From Paractinoplanes pyxinae (GTDB lineage Bacteria > Actinomycetota > Actinomycetes > Mycobacteriales > Micromonosporaceae): a DNA stretch of 64,000 nucleotides. Below the pieces are notes generated by a model. It ran no database searches. It worked only from the letters and a program-made list of their open reading frames with translations, and was not told the DNA's origin. A program made the position numbers and the translations under genes. This document shows positions 25,293 through 35,169 of the stretch, piece by piece (position 1 is the stretch's first letter; every line of letters begins with the position of its first letter). The DNA lies in NCBI RefSeq assembly GCF_026626335.1, contig NZ_JAPNTZ010000011.1:285647-349646 (forward strand). Direction: 5' to 3'.

Positions 25293-28200
25293 GTGGTCTC
25301 TCTCCAGCGGCGGTTGCTGGCCGCCGCCGTAACCCTGGCACTGCCGTTCCTGACGGCCGTACCGGCGCAGGCTGCCGACAAGAACAGCGACGCCGTCATC
25401 GCCCGGTGGGGCACCGACGAGCCCGCCGACAACGAGCAGTTCTATTTCGTGCTGCCCGACCGCTTCGCCAACGGCGACAAGGCCAACGACAAGGGCGGCC
25501 TGACCGGCGACCGGCTCGCCACCGGCCTCGACCCCACCGACAAGGGCTTCTATCACGGCGGCGACCTGGCCGGCGTCATCGACAAGCTCGACTACATCCA
25601 GGGCCTCGGCACCACCGCGATCTGGCTCGCCCCGGTCTTCAAGAACCGGCCCGTGCAGGGCACCGGCGACGACGTCTCGGCCGGCTACCACGGCTACTGG
25701 ATCACCGACTTCACCCAGGTCGACCCGCACTTCGGCACGAACGCCGAACTCAAGAAGCTGGTGCAGCTCGCCCACAAGCGCGGGCTCAAGGTCTACCTCG
25801 ACATCATCGCCAACCACACGGCCGACGTGATCCGTTACGCCGAGGCGAAATACGACTACATCGACAAGGCCACCAAGCCCTACAAGGACGCCCAGGGCCG
25901 ACCGTTCGACGACCGCAAGGGTGAGTTCCCGAAGGTCTCGGCCAAGTCGTTCCCGTACACACCGGTCTTCCCGTCCGCGGCCGACAAGACGGTGAAGAAA
26001 CCCGCGTGGCTGAACGACCCCACGATGTACCACAACCGCGGCAACTCCACGTTCGCCGGCGAGAACAGCGAGTACGGCGACTTCTACGGCCTCGACGACC
26101 TGTGGACCGAACGTCCCGAGGTCGTGCGGGGCCTGACCGACGTCTACGCCTACTGGATCGCCACCACCGGCATCGACGGCTACCGCCTCGACACCGTCAA
26201 GCACGTGAACCTCGACTTCTGGCCGCAGTTCAGCGCCGGCATCGAGAAGGCCGCCAAGAAGGCCGGCAAGCCCGACTTCTTCATGTTCGGCGAGGTCTAC
26301 AGCGCCGACCAAGAGGTCGAGAGCACTTATGTACGCCGGGGCGGCCTGCCCGCCACGCTCGACTTCTCGTTCCAGGAGGCGGCCAAGGGCTTCGTGACCG
26401 GCGGCTCGGCCCAGGCCCTGGCTGACCTGTATGCGAAGGACGACCTCTACACCGCCCGCGACACGAACGCCGGCCGCCTCCCGACCTTCCTCGGCAACCA
26501 CGACATGGGCCGCATCGGCTCGTTCCTCGAGAGTGACGGCACGGGTGACGACGCCCTGAAACGAGACCAGCTCGCGCACGAGCTGATGTTCCTCACCCGC
26601 GGCCAGCCCGTCGTCTACTCCGGCGACGAGCAGGGCTTCACCGGTCCGGGCGGCGACAAGGACGCCCGCCAGGACATGTTCGCGTCGAAGACCGCCGACT
26701 ACCTCGACGACGACCTGATCGGCACCGACCGCACCCACGCGGTCGACAACTACAACACCGCGCACCCGATCTACCGCACGATCGCCTCGCTCGGCGCGCT
26801 GCGCAAGGCGAACCCGGCGCTGCGCGGCGGCGTCCAGGTGACCCGGCACGCGGCCGCGGGCCCGGGCGTCTTCGCCGCCTCACGCATCGACCCCAAGCAG
26901 CGCGTCGAATACGTGGTGGCGGCCAACAGCGCCACCACCGACCAGACCGTCACCATCGACACGTGGTCGCCGGGCGCCACCTTCACCGGCATCTACGGCA
27001 CAACCGCCTCAGCGAAGGCCGAAGGCAAACTCACGATCACCGTGCCGCCCCTGTCGGCGGTTGCGTTCAAGGCGAACAAGGCCATCCCCGGTGAAGGAGC
27101 CGCGCCGACCGTCAAGTTCACCGAGCCCGGCACGGCCACCGTGGCCACGCGTACGAAGCTCGCCGCCGAGACCACGGGCGACCCGCTGGCCACGGTCACC
27201 TTCGCGGCGCAGGTCGGCGACGGGCCCTGGCAGCTGGTCGGGCGGGGCAAGAGCGCCTATCACGACCTCACCGGGCTGCCGGGCGGCACGACAGTGCGCT
27301 ACAAGGCCGTCGTACGCGACAGCAAGGGCCGCCTCGCCTCGGCGAGCACCAGCATCAGGGTCGGCACGCCGGTCACCACGACCAGCCCCGACTACGCGGT
27401 GGTGCACTATCAGCGGCCGGCCGGCGGCTACGACGACTACGGGCTCTACGTCTTCGGCGACGTCGACCCGTCGATGACCACGACCTGGCCCGCCGGTCAG
27501 CCGTTCGCCGGCGAGGACGCGTACGGCCGGTTCGCGTACGTGAAACTCAAGCCGGGCGCCAAGAACGTCGGCTTCATCGTCGTGAGCAAGGACGGCGTGA
27601 AGGACGTCGAGGCCGACCGCGCCTTCGACCCGTCGCAGAACGGCGAGATCTGGCTCAAGCAAGGCGATCCGGCCGTCACCACGACGCCGCCTGCGGTCGA
27701 GCAGGACCAGAGCAAGGCGGTCATCCATTACCGGCGCGCCGACGGCGACTACTCGGGCTGGGGTCTGCACGTCTGGGGCGGCGCGGCCAATCCGACCGAC
27801 TGGGCGTCGCCGCTGACACCGGTCCGCACCGACTCGTTCGGCGCCGTCTTCGAGGTGCCGCTCGCGGCCGGGGCGACAGCGCTCAACTACATCGTCCACA
27901 AGGGATATGAGAAGGACCTGCCGGACGATCAGCGGCTCACCTTCGCCGAGGGCGGGCACGAGATCTGGTTGCTGGCCGGCGTTTCGCCCCGCCTGGCGCC
28001 CGTCGTGAAGAAGACCGGAAGCGGAGGCGTCATCGACCTCACCAAGTCGACGGCCGTGTGGCTCGACCGGGGCACGATCGCCTGGCCGGCCGGCGGCGGC
28101 ACCGACGGCAAGCGGTACGAGCTCGCGTACGCGCCCGGAGGCATCGGCATCGCCGGCGGCGAGCTGACCGGAACGTACGAGAAATTGCCTCTGACTTCGA

Positions 28201-30632
28201 GCGGCGGCCTCACCGACGCGCAGCGCGCCCGCTTCCCGCACCTGTGGCAGTACGACGCCTTCCGCCTGCCGAAGGGCGCCGACGCCAAGCGGATCCTGCG
28301 CGGCCAGATCGTCCTGACCGAGCGCGACGCGGACGGCAAGCTCCTGGCCGCGACGGGCGTGCAGACTGCGGGCGTGCTCGACGACCTGTACGCGACCGCG
28401 GCGGCCGGCGTCAAGCTGGGCCCGGTCGGCACCACGCTGTCGGTGTGGGCGCCCACCGCGCAGAAGGTTGAGCTGCAACTGTTCGACACGGCCGCCTCGA
28501 GCCCGCGCACCGTGGCCATGAGCCGCGACGACCGCACCGGCGTCTGGTCGGTCCGCGGCCCGACATCGTGGAAAGGCAAGTTCTACAAGTACGGCGTCAC
28601 GGCGTGGCAGCCGGCGGCCGGGCGCATCGTCACGGCCGCCGTCACCGACCCGTACGCGCTGGGACTCTCGACCGACTCCAAACTGAGCCGGATCGTCGAC
28701 CTGACCGACCCGGCGCTCGCGCCCACCGGCTGGAAGTCGTTGCGCAAGCCGGCCGCCGTGCCCTCGGCGAAAATCCAGATCTCCGAGCTGTCGGTACGCG
28801 ACTTCTCGATCGCCGACAGCACGGTCCCGGCCGATCGCCGCGGCACCTATCTCGCGTTCGAGGGCAACGGCGCGGGCCGGCAGCACCTCGAAGCCCTGGC
28901 GAAGGCCGGAACGACCCACCTGCATCTGTTGCCGGTGTTCGACTTCGCGACCATTCCCGAGCGGCGGGCCGACCAGAAGCAGCCGCCGTGTGATCTGCCG
29001 TCGCTGCCGCCGGACAGCGAGGAACAGCAGAAGTGCATCGCCGAAGTGGCCGCCACCGACGGTTACAACTGGGGCTACGACCCTCTGCACTACACGGTTC
29101 CCGAGGGCGGCTACGCGGTCGACCCCGATGCCCGTACGAAGGAATTCCGCCGGATGGTGGCCGGCATCAACCGGGCCGGGCTCCGCGTGGTGATGGACGT
29201 CGTCTACAACCACACCTCGGCCGCCGGCACCGACCCGAACTCGGTGCTCGACCAGATCGTGCCCGGCTACTACCAGCGGCTGCTGGCCGACGGCACTGTC
29301 GCCAACTCCACCTGCTGCGCCAACACGGCCACCGAGAACGCGATGATGGGCAAGCTCGTCGTCGACTCGATCGTCACGTGGGCCCGGCAGTACAAGGTGG
29401 ACGGTTTCCGCTTCGACCTGATGGGCCACCACCCCAAGGCCAACATCCTGGCCGTGCGGGCGGCGCTCGACCGCCTGACGGTGAAGAAGGACGGGGTCGA
29501 CGGCAAGAGCATCAACCTGTACGGCGAGGGCTGGGACTTCGGCGAGGTGGCCGGCAACGCCCGCTTCGAGCAGGCGACCCAGGCCAACATGGCCGGCACC
29601 GGCATCGCCACCTTCAACGACCGGTTGCGCGACGCCGTGCGCGGGGGCGGGCCGTTCGACGAGAACCCGCGGGTGCAGGGCTTCGCCACCGGCCTGCTGT
29701 CGGCGCCCAACGGCGACCCGGTGAACGGAACCGAAGCGGAACAGCGCGCGCGGCTGCTGCACTACCAGGACCTGATCAAGGTCGGGCTGAGCGGCAACCT
29801 CAAGTCGTTCCGCTTCACGAACTCGGCCGGGACCGTCGTCACCGGGGATCAGGTCGACTACAACGGCTCGCCGGCCGGCTACACCGCGGCGCCGGGGGAG
29901 GCCATCACTTACGTCGACGCGCACGACAACGAGATCCTGTACGACGCGATGGCGTTCAAGCTGCCCGCTTCTCTGAACGCGACCGAGCGGGCCCGGGCCC
30001 AGTCGGTCGCCCTGGCCACCACGGCTCTCGGGCAAGGCGCCGGGTTCCTTGCCACCGGCTCGGAACGGCTGCGCTCGAAGTCGCTGGATCGCAACTCGTT
30101 CAACTCGGGTGACTGGTTCAACGAGATCCAGTGGGACTGCGCCCAGGGCAACGGCTTCGGTCGTGGTCTGCCACCCGCCGCGGACAACGCGGACAAGTGG
30201 GTTTTTGCGCGGCCGCTACTCGCTGATCCCGCGCTGGTGCCGTCGTGCGAGGCGGTCGCCCTGTCCGACGCCCGGTATCAGGAACTGCTGAAGATCCGCG
30301 GCTCGTCGCCGGTCTTCGGCCTGCCGACCGCCGCCGAGGTGCAGAAGAGGATGGCGTTCCCGCTCTCCGGTGCGGCCGAGACCCCGGGGGTCGTCACGAT
30401 GACCCTGGACGGACGGGGAATCGACCGCACCTGGAAGTCGGTGACCGTGATCTTCAACGGCACCTCGGCGGCCACCACCCAGACCGTCCCGGCGCTGGCC
30501 GGTAAGGCGGTCGCCCTCCACCCGGTGCAGCGGAACTCCGCCGATCCACTGGTCCGCACATCCTCGTACGCGAAAGGAACTGGCACCTTCACCGTGCCGC
30601 CCCGCACCACGGCGGTGTTCGTGCAGAGCTAG
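25293..30632 (+). CDS. Secreted bifunctional amylopullulanase
   Basis: The 1779-residue protein starts with a signal peptide ending AQAAD. Domain order is: GH13 alpha-amylase (about 40-600; Asp300, Glu334, Asp404), an Ig-like linker, two pullulanase-associated CBM41 domains (about 698-790 and 805-905), a pullulanase N2-like domain, CBM48 (about 1040-1150), a second GH13 barrel of pullulanase type (Asp1375 in GFRFD, Glu1412 in YGEGWDFG, Asp1545 in VDAHDNE) and a DUF3372-like C-terminus. Both catalytic triads are complete, so it should cut alpha-1,4 and alpha-1,6 bonds of starch outside the cell and feed MalEFG. GTG 25293 is 11 bases after the previous gene, with GAAGGGG upstream. The stop shares CTAG with the convergent gene. 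Confidence 0.93.
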   Translation: MVSLQRRLLAAAVTLALPFLTAVPAQAADKNSDAVIARWGTDEPADNEQFYFVLPDRFANGDKANDKGGLTGDRLATGLDPTDKGFYHGGDLAGVIDKLDYIQGLGTTAIWLAPVFKNRPVQGTGDDVSAGYHGYWITDFTQVDPHFGTNAELKKLVQLAHKRGLKVYLDIIANHTADVIRYAEAKYDYIDKATKPYKDAQGRPFDDRKGEFPKVSAKSFPYTPVFPSAADKTVKKPAWLNDPTMYHNRGNSTFAGENSEYGDFYGLDDLWTERPEVVRGLTDVYAYWIATTGIDGYRLDTVKHVNLDFWPQFSAGIEKAAKKAGKPDFFMFGEVYSADQEVESTYVRRGGLPATLDFSFQEAAKGFVTGGSAQALADLYAKDDLYTARDTNAGRLPTFLGNHDMGRIGSFLESDGTGDDALKRDQLAHELMFLTRGQPVVYSGDEQGFTGPGGDKDARQDMFASKTADYLDDDLIGTDRTHAVDNYNTAHPIYRTIASLGALRKANPALRGGVQVTRHAAAGPGVFAASRIDPKQRVEYVVAANSATTDQTVTIDTWSPGATFTGIYGTTASAKAEGKLTITVPPLSAVAFKANKAIPGEGAAPTVKFTEPGTATVATRTKLAAETTGDPLATVTFAAQVGDGPWQLVGRGKSAYHDLTGLPGGTTVRYKAVVRDSKGRLASASTSIRVGTPVTTTSPDYAVVHYQRPAGGYDDYGLYVFGDVDPSMTTTWPAGQPFAGEDAYGRFAYVKLKPGAKNVGFIVVSKDGVKDVEADRAFDPSQNGEIWLKQGDPAVTTTPPAVEQDQSKAVIHYRRADGDYSGWGLHVWGGAANPTDWASPLTPVRTDSFGAVFEVPLAAGATALNYIVHKGYEKDLPDDQRLTFAEGGHEIWLLAGVSPRLAPVVKKTGSGGVIDLTKSTAVWLDRGTIAWPAGGGTDGKRYELAYAPGGIGIAGGELTGTYEKLPLTSSGGLTDAQRARFPHLWQYDAFRLPKGADAKRILRGQIVLTERDADGKLLAATGVQTAGVLDDLYATAAAGVKLGPVGTTLSVWAPTAQKVELQLFDTAASSPRTVAMSRDDRTGVWSVRGPTSWKGKFYKYGVTAWQPAAGRIVTAAVTDPYALGLSTDSKLSRIVDLTDPALAPTGWKSLRKPAAVPSAKIQISELSVRDFSIADSTVPADRRGTYLAFEGNGAGRQHLEALAKAGTTHLHLLPVFDFATIPERRADQKQPPCDLPSLPPDSEEQQKCIAEVAATDGYNWGYDPLHYTVPEGGYAVDPDARTKEFRRMVAGINRAGLRVVMDVVYNHTSAAGTDPNSVLDQIVPGYYQRLLADGTVANSTCCANTATENAMMGKLVVDSIVTWARQYKVDGFRFDLMGHHPKANILAVRAALDRLTVKKDGVDGKSINLYGEGWDFGEVAGNARFEQATQANMAGTGIATFNDRLRDAVRGGGPFDENPRVQGFATGLLSAPNGDPVNGTEAEQRARLLHYQDLIKVGLSGNLKSFRFTNSAGTVVTGDQVDYNGSPAGYTAAPGEAITYVDAHDNEILYDAMAFKLPASLNATERARAQSVALATTALGQGAGFLATGSERLRSKSLDRNSFNSGDWFNEIQWDCAQGNGFGRGLPPAADNADKWVFARPLLADPALVPSCEAVALSDARYQELLKIRGSSPVFGLPTAAEVQKRMAFPLSGAAETPGVVTMTLDGRGIDRTWKSVTVIFNGTSAATTQTVPALAGKAVALHPVQRNSADPLVRTSSYAKGTGTFTVPPRTTAVFVQS

Positions 30633-33022
30633 ATGACGGAAACGGCCGCGGATCGTCGCATCAGATCCGCGGCCGGCTCCGGCCTCCCCAGGTGATAGCC
30701 CTGCGCGTACCGGCAGTCCATGGCGGCCAGCAAAGCCAGCTGCTCCTCGGTCTCGACCCCTTCGGCCACCACCTTGAGGCCGAGAGTGTGCCCGAGCTGC
30801 AGCACGGCGCTCACCAGTTGCTGCTGACGTTCATTGCCGGCCAGCCCGGTGATGAAGGACCGGTCGACCTTGAGCACGTCGACCGGGATGTCGCGCAGAT
30901 AGCCCAGCGACGAGTACCCGGTGCCGAAGTCGTCGATCGCGATGCGTACGCCGAGCTCGCGCAGTTCCTCGAGCCGGGTCGCCGTGACGGCCAGGTCCCG
31001 CATGAGGACCGTCTCGGTCAGCTCCAGCACCAGGCTTTCCGGCGGCAGGCCGGTGCTCGCCAGCGCGTAGGCCACCCGGTCGGTCAGATCCGGCACCTCC
31101 AGGTTGGCCGCCGACAGGTTGACGCTCACCCAGGCCGGCGCGGACTCGGGCGCCGTCCGCTGCCATTCGCGGACGAGCCGGCAGGCCTCGTTCAGCATCC
31201 AGCGGTCGATCTCGGTGATCAGCCCGGTCTCCTCGGCCAGCGGGATGAAGGCCCCCGGCGGCTGGAGTCCCCGCTCGGGATCGGCCCAGCGCACCAGCGC
31301 CTCGACGCCGCGGGTGCGCCGGGTTGCCACCTCGACCACCGGTTGCAGGTCGACCCGCAGCTCGCCCCGGTGCACCGCGTCGCGCAGCCGGGACTCGCTG
31401 TCCAGCCGATCCAGCAGCTGCTCGTGCATCCTGGTCTCGAACACCTGGTAGCAGGCTTTGCCGCGGGCCTTGGCGGCGTACATGGCGACGTCGGCGTTGC
31501 GTAGCACCTCGTCCGCGTCGCCGTAGCGGTGCGCGGCCGGCACCACGCCGATGCTCACGCTCACCGCCGCCTCCCGGCCGTGCAGCAGGAAGGGCTCGGC
31601 CAGCGTGTCGATGCAGGCCTGGGCCAGCTCGGTGGCGACGGCCGGGTCCGCGTTCTCGAGCAGTACGGCGAACTCGTCGCCGCCGAGGCGGGCCACCGTG
31701 TCGAGCGGGCGCAAGGCCGCCGTCAGCCGCTCGGCCGCGGTGCGCAGCAGCAGGTCGCCGGAGTTGTGGCCGAGGCTGTCGTTGACCTTCTTGAACCCGT
31801 CCAGGTCGAGGTAGAGGACGGCGGTGTTCTCGCCGGTCGCCCGGGCCCGGGCCATCGCGTGCTCGAGCCGGTCGAGCAGCAGCTTGCGGTTGGGCAGCCC
31901 GGTCAGCGCGTCGTGCAGGGCCTGGTGGCGCAGGTCGTGCTCGAGGGCGCGCTGGCGGGTCACGTCGCGCAGCACCACCACGCCGCCGATTCGCCGGTCC
32001 TCCTTGGTGATCGGGCTGACCGTGTACGCGACCCGCACCGAACTGCCGTCCGGCCGTTGCAGGGTCACCTCGGCCGCCTCGTGCGCCTCCGGCAGCAGTG
32101 CGCTCGCCTCCCGCTCGAGCAGGCCGTCGACGCCGAGCCCGGTGATCCGCCCGGCCGCCTCGTTGGCGAACGTGATCCGCCCGCGCGCGTCCACCCCGCA
32201 GATGCCCTCGCCCGCGTTGGCCAGGATGCGGTCGGTGTACTCCTTGGCCAGGATCTCGCGGGCCGACTGCTCCAGGCGTACGGCCATGTCGTTGAACGCG
32301 TCGCCCAGCCGCGAGATCTCGTCGCGCCGGCCCAGCGCCACCCGCTGCGAGAGGTCGCCGTCGCGGATGCTCTCGACCGCGCCGGTCAGCGCGCGGATCC
32401 GGCGGGTGATCGACTCGGCCGTCACCACGCCCAGCGCCAGCACGAACAGGATGCAGAGCACGCCGACGACCAGGATGACGATCTCGGCGTCCCCGGTGGC
32501 CGCCTCCATCTGCTCGTAGAGCGGCGTGTACTCGAGCACCACCGCGCCCAGGATCGTGCCGCCCGCGCCCACCACGGGCACCACGACCTGCCGGATGCCC
32601 TCGGGATAGTCGTCACTCGTCTCGACGAACACCCGCGAGCGGCCGTCGGCGATGGTCCGGCCGATCTCGTTGCCGGTGTCGTGGTCGAACACCGTGCCCA
32701 CGTTCTCGGGGATGGCGTCGGCCAGGATGTGTTTGCCCGTGTCGACCACGACGACGTCGCGGTCCTGCAGCTCGCTCAGGCGTTCGAGGTAGGCGGCGAG
32801 CGCGGCCGGCTGGTCGATCAGCGCCGGTGGCTTCTCGTCGGGGGTGTCCACGGCCAGGCCGTAGGCGACGTCCTTGGCGATGCCCCGGGCCACCTGCTCG
32901 GCCTCGGTGATCGCCGCCTTGCTGGTCGTCTCGGCGTCGGCGTGCAGAACGACGGCGCCGGTCACCGCCACCATGGCGGCCACCGTCAGGAAGCCGCCGA
33001 GCAGCTTCTGCCGGACGTTCAC
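30629..33022 (-). CDS. Membrane GGDEF-EAL protein (c-di-GMP synthesis/hydrolysis)
   Basis: The 797-residue protein has an N-terminal membrane helix, a dCACHE-like or single-Cache extracytoplasmic sensor (about 35-185), a second membrane segment, HAMP (about 215-265), PAS (about 275-390), GGDEF with an intact GGDEF signature (RLGGDEFAVLL) and EAL with intact EALVRW, DDFGTGYSSL and EGVET motifs. It could both make and degrade cyclic di-GMP. GTG 33022 has AGGAAAGG directly upstream. A longer frame reaching 34687 would run antisense through two real genes and is rejected. The stop shares CTAG with the amylopullulanase. Confidence 0.92.
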   Translation of the reverse strand: MNVRQKLLGGFLTVAAMVAVTGAVVLHADAETTSKAAITEAEQVARGIAKDVAYGLAVDTPDEKPPALIDQPAALAAYLERLSELQDRDVVVVDTGKHILADAIPENVGTVFDHDTGNEIGRTIADGRSRVFVETSDDYPEGIRQVVVPVVGAGGTILGAVVLEYTPLYEQMEAATGDAEIVILVVGVLCILFVLALGVVTAESITRRIRALTGAVESIRDGDLSQRVALGRRDEISRLGDAFNDMAVRLEQSAREILAKEYTDRILANAGEGICGVDARGRITFANEAAGRITGLGVDGLLEREASALLPEAHEAAEVTLQRPDGSSVRVAYTVSPITKEDRRIGGVVVLRDVTRQRALEHDLRHQALHDALTGLPNRKLLLDRLEHAMARARATGENTAVLYLDLDGFKKVNDSLGHNSGDLLLRTAAERLTAALRPLDTVARLGGDEFAVLLENADPAVATELAQACIDTLAEPFLLHGREAAVSVSIGVVPAAHRYGDADEVLRNADVAMYAAKARGKACYQVFETRMHEQLLDRLDSESRLRDAVHRGELRVDLQPVVEVATRRTRGVEALVRWADPERGLQPPGAFIPLAEETGLITEIDRWMLNEACRLVREWQRTAPESAPAWVSVNLSAANLEVPDLTDRVAYALASTGLPPESLVLELTETVLMRDLAVTATRLEELRELGVRIAIDDFGTGYSSLGYLRDIPVDVLKVDRSFITGLAGNERQQQLVSAVLQLGHTLGLKVVAEGVETEEQLALLAAMDCRYAQGYHLGRPEPAADLMRRSAAVSVI

Positions 33023-33094
33023 CCTTTCCTGATCGGCGCGGTTTCCGACCTCATGAGCGTTCTTCCGGCCGCCGCCGGGGTAAACGGATCGGTC

Positions 33095-33811
33095 ATGGAA
33101 CAGCTGCAGTGGCTCGCCGTGGTGAGGCACGGCCAGAGCACCGGAAATGTCACCGCCCAGGACGCCGAGACGGCCGGCATCGAAGAGATCGACATCCCCG
33201 AGCGGGATGCCGATGTGCCGCTCAGCGATCTGGGGCGCGAGCAGGCCAAGGCGGTCGGCACTGTGCTCGCCGAGGCCGCCCCGGACGTCGCCATCGTCTC
33301 GCCGTACCTGCGCACCCGGCAGACCGCCGAGCTGGCGCTGGCCGGCTTGGACGTGCCGATGGTCGTCGACGAGCGGCTGCGCGACCGGGAGCTGGGCGTT
33401 CTCGACCTGCTGACCGCGTACGGCGTGCAGCAGCGGCTGCCGGGGGAGGCGGCCCGGCGCGCGCGGCACGGCAAGTTCTACTACCGCCCGCCCGGCGGCG
33501 AGTCGTGGGCCGACGTGCTGCTGCGGCTCCGCGCCCTGCTGCGTGAGCTGCGGGAGGACCACCCGGGCGGCCGGGTGGTGCTGGTGGGGCACGAGGCGAT
33601 CGTGTTGCTGGTGCGCTACCTGGCCGAAGGGCTGAGCGAGGCCGAGCTGATGGAGATCGCCCACGAGACGACAGTGGCCAACTGCTCGATCAGCAGCTGG
33701 CGCCGCGAGGACGGCGAGCTGCGGCCGGAGCTGTTCAACTCCGTCGAGCACCTGCACGCCGAGGGCACCCCGCCGACCAAGCAGGAGGACGTCGATGACG
33801 AGCCGGTCTGA
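33095..33811 (+). CDS. Histidine phosphatase family protein (phosphoglycerate mutase-like)
   Basis: The 238-residue protein has the histidine phosphatase signature VVRHGQSTGN near 10-19 with the phospho-accepting histidine, SDLGREQA near 45, a conserved RDRELG block with an acidic general acid, and VLVGHEAIV near 165 with the second histidine. Specificity is not clear; actinobacterial members act on small phosphoesters. ATG 33095 is used, with an ATG at 33053 possible. It overlaps the nnrD start by 17 bases, so it may be co-expressed with NAD(P)H repair. Confidence 0.87.
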   Translation: MEQLQWLAVVRHGQSTGNVTAQDAETAGIEEIDIPERDADVPLSDLGREQAKAVGTVLAEAAPDVAIVSPYLRTRQTAELALAGLDVPMVVDERLRDRELGVLDLLTAYGVQQRLPGEAARRARHGKFYYRPPGGESWADVLLRLRALLRELREDHPGGRVVLVGHEAIVLLVRYLAEGLSEAELMEIAHETTVANCSISSWRREDGELRPELFNSVEHLHAEGTPPTKQEDVDDEPV

Positions 33812-34628
33812 GGAACGGGTCATCACTCTGCGGGTGCTGCGCGACTGGCCGCTGCCCGACCCCGAGGGCAGCAAGGAGGCCCGGGGCACGGTGCTGGTGG
33901 TGGGCGGCTCCAAGTTCACCCCGGGCGCGGTCCTGCTGGCCGGCGAGGCCGCGCTGCGGGCCGGCGCGGGACGGCTGCAACTGGCCGTGGCGGAAGAGAC
34001 GGCAGTGCAGTTGAGCATCGCGGTGCCCGAGGCCAAGGTGGTCGGGTTGTCGCAGTCCGACAAGCTGCTGGAGCTGGCCGAGCAGGCGGACGTGATCGCG
34101 CTCGGCCCGGGGCTGGACGACATCGACGAGACGACCAAGCTCATGCGGGACGTGCTCGGCGCGGCCCGGCCCGAGACCGGCGTGGTGCTCGACGCGTACG
34201 CCCTGGGCGCGCTCAGCAAAGACCCGGGCCTGCTGCAGCTGCGGCGGGCCGTGCTCACCCCGAACGTGGTCGAGGCGGGACACCTGCTGGGCCGCGACCC
34301 CGGCGACGACCTGGCGGCCGCGGCGGCCGAGCTGGCCGGCAAGTACAAGGCGGTCGTCTCGCTGTACGGCCACATCGCCACGCCCGACGGCCGGGCCTGG
34401 GTCGAGGAGAGCGGCGACGCCGGGCTGGGCACCTCGGGCAGCGGCGACGCCCGGGCCGGGATCGTCGCCGGGCTGCTGGGCCGCGGGGCCGACCCGGCCC
34501 AGGCGGCCTGCTGGGGCGCGTACGTGCACGCGGTGAGCGGCCAGCGGCTGACTCCCCGGCACGGCCGCACCGGCTTCCTGGCCCGCGAGCTGGTGAACGA
34601 GGTGGCCCGCACGATTGCGACGGTCTGA
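33795..34628 (+). CDS. nnrD: ADP-dependent NAD(P)H-hydrate dehydratase
   Basis: The 277-residue protein is a ribokinase-fold dehydratase (YjeF C-terminal family). GTVLVVGGSKFTPGAVLLAGEAALRAGAGRLQLAV at 30-65 is diagnostic, DVIALGPGLDD lies near 100, and GTSGSGDARAGIVAGLLGRG near 210 is the nucleotide-binding/catalytic loop, where the usual Val-Leu is Ala-Arg. It repairs damaged, hydrated NADH and NADPH. The epimerase half (NnrE) is not fused. It overlaps the histidine phosphatase by 17 bases. Confidence 0.88.
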   Translation: MTSRSEERVITLRVLRDWPLPDPEGSKEARGTVLVVGGSKFTPGAVLLAGEAALRAGAGRLQLAVAEETAVQLSIAVPEAKVVGLSQSDKLLELAEQADVIALGPGLDDIDETTKLMRDVLGAARPETGVVLDAYALGALSKDPGLLQLRRAVLTPNVVEAGHLLGRDPGDDLAAAAAELAGKYKAVVSLYGHIATPDGRAWVEESGDAGLGTSGSGDARAGIVAGLLGRGADPAQAACWGAYVHAVSGQRLTPRHGRTGFLARELVNEVARTIATV

Positions 34629-34674
34629 GCCGGGTACGCGGTGTCATACCCCCGACACGGAAAGGAAGATCCGC

Positions 34675-35088
34675 ATGACCACCGCACGCGAGATCATGAC
34701 CCCGGACGCCACCTGCGTGGGTGAGAAGGAGTCCCTGGCCGACGCCGCCCGCAAGATGGCCGAGCTCGGGGTGGGCTCGCTGCCCATCTGCGGCGAGGAC
34801 AACCGGCTCAAGGGCATGCTGACCGACCGCGACATCGTCGTGAAGGCCCTCGCCCAGGGCCGTGACCCGGCCACCTGCACCGCCGCCGAGCTGGCCCAGG
34901 GCAAGCCGGTGACGATCGGCGCCGACGACGACACCACCGAGATCCTGCGCACCATGTCCGAGCACAAGGTGCGCCGCCTCCCGGTGATCGACGGCCACCA
35001 GCTGGTCGGCATCGTGGCGGTCGCCGACGTGGCCCGCGCCCTGCCCGACCGCCCGGTCGGCGACCTCATCGACGCGATCAGCGAGTGA
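34675..35088 (+). CDS. Tandem CBS domain protein
   Basis: The 137-residue protein is one CBS pair: MTTAREIMTPDATCVGEKESLADAARKMAELGVGSLPIC forms the first and DTTEILRTMSEHKVRRLPVIDGHQLVGIVAVADVAR the second. Such stand-alone pairs bind adenine nucleotides and resemble mycobacterial hypoxic response protein 1. AAAGGAAGA lies upstream of ATG 34675. It follows nnrD by 46 bases on the same strand and might be read with it. Confidence 0.9.
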   Translation: MTTAREIMTPDATCVGEKESLADAARKMAELGVGSLPICGEDNRLKGMLTDRDIVVKALAQGRDPATCTAAELAQGKPVTIGADDDTTEILRTMSEHKVRRLPVIDGHQLVGIVAVADVARALPDRPVGDLIDAISE

Positions 35089-35169
35089 CTGCTACCGATG
35101 GATGAAGGGCAGCCGAACATCCGGCGCAGCCCGTACTGAGGCGGTCGTGCCCCTGATAGACCGAGGGGC

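Noticed and set aside
27009..30035. Long open frame of about 1000 codons antisense to the amylopullulanase
   Set aside because: It is a GC-skew shadow of the real gene, has no domain and an Arg/Val/Gly-rich composition.
33023..34687. N-terminal extension of the GGDEF-EAL frame
   Set aside because: It runs antisense through the histidine phosphatase and nnrD genes and is Ser/Pro/Arg-rich. GTG 33022 has a ribosome site.
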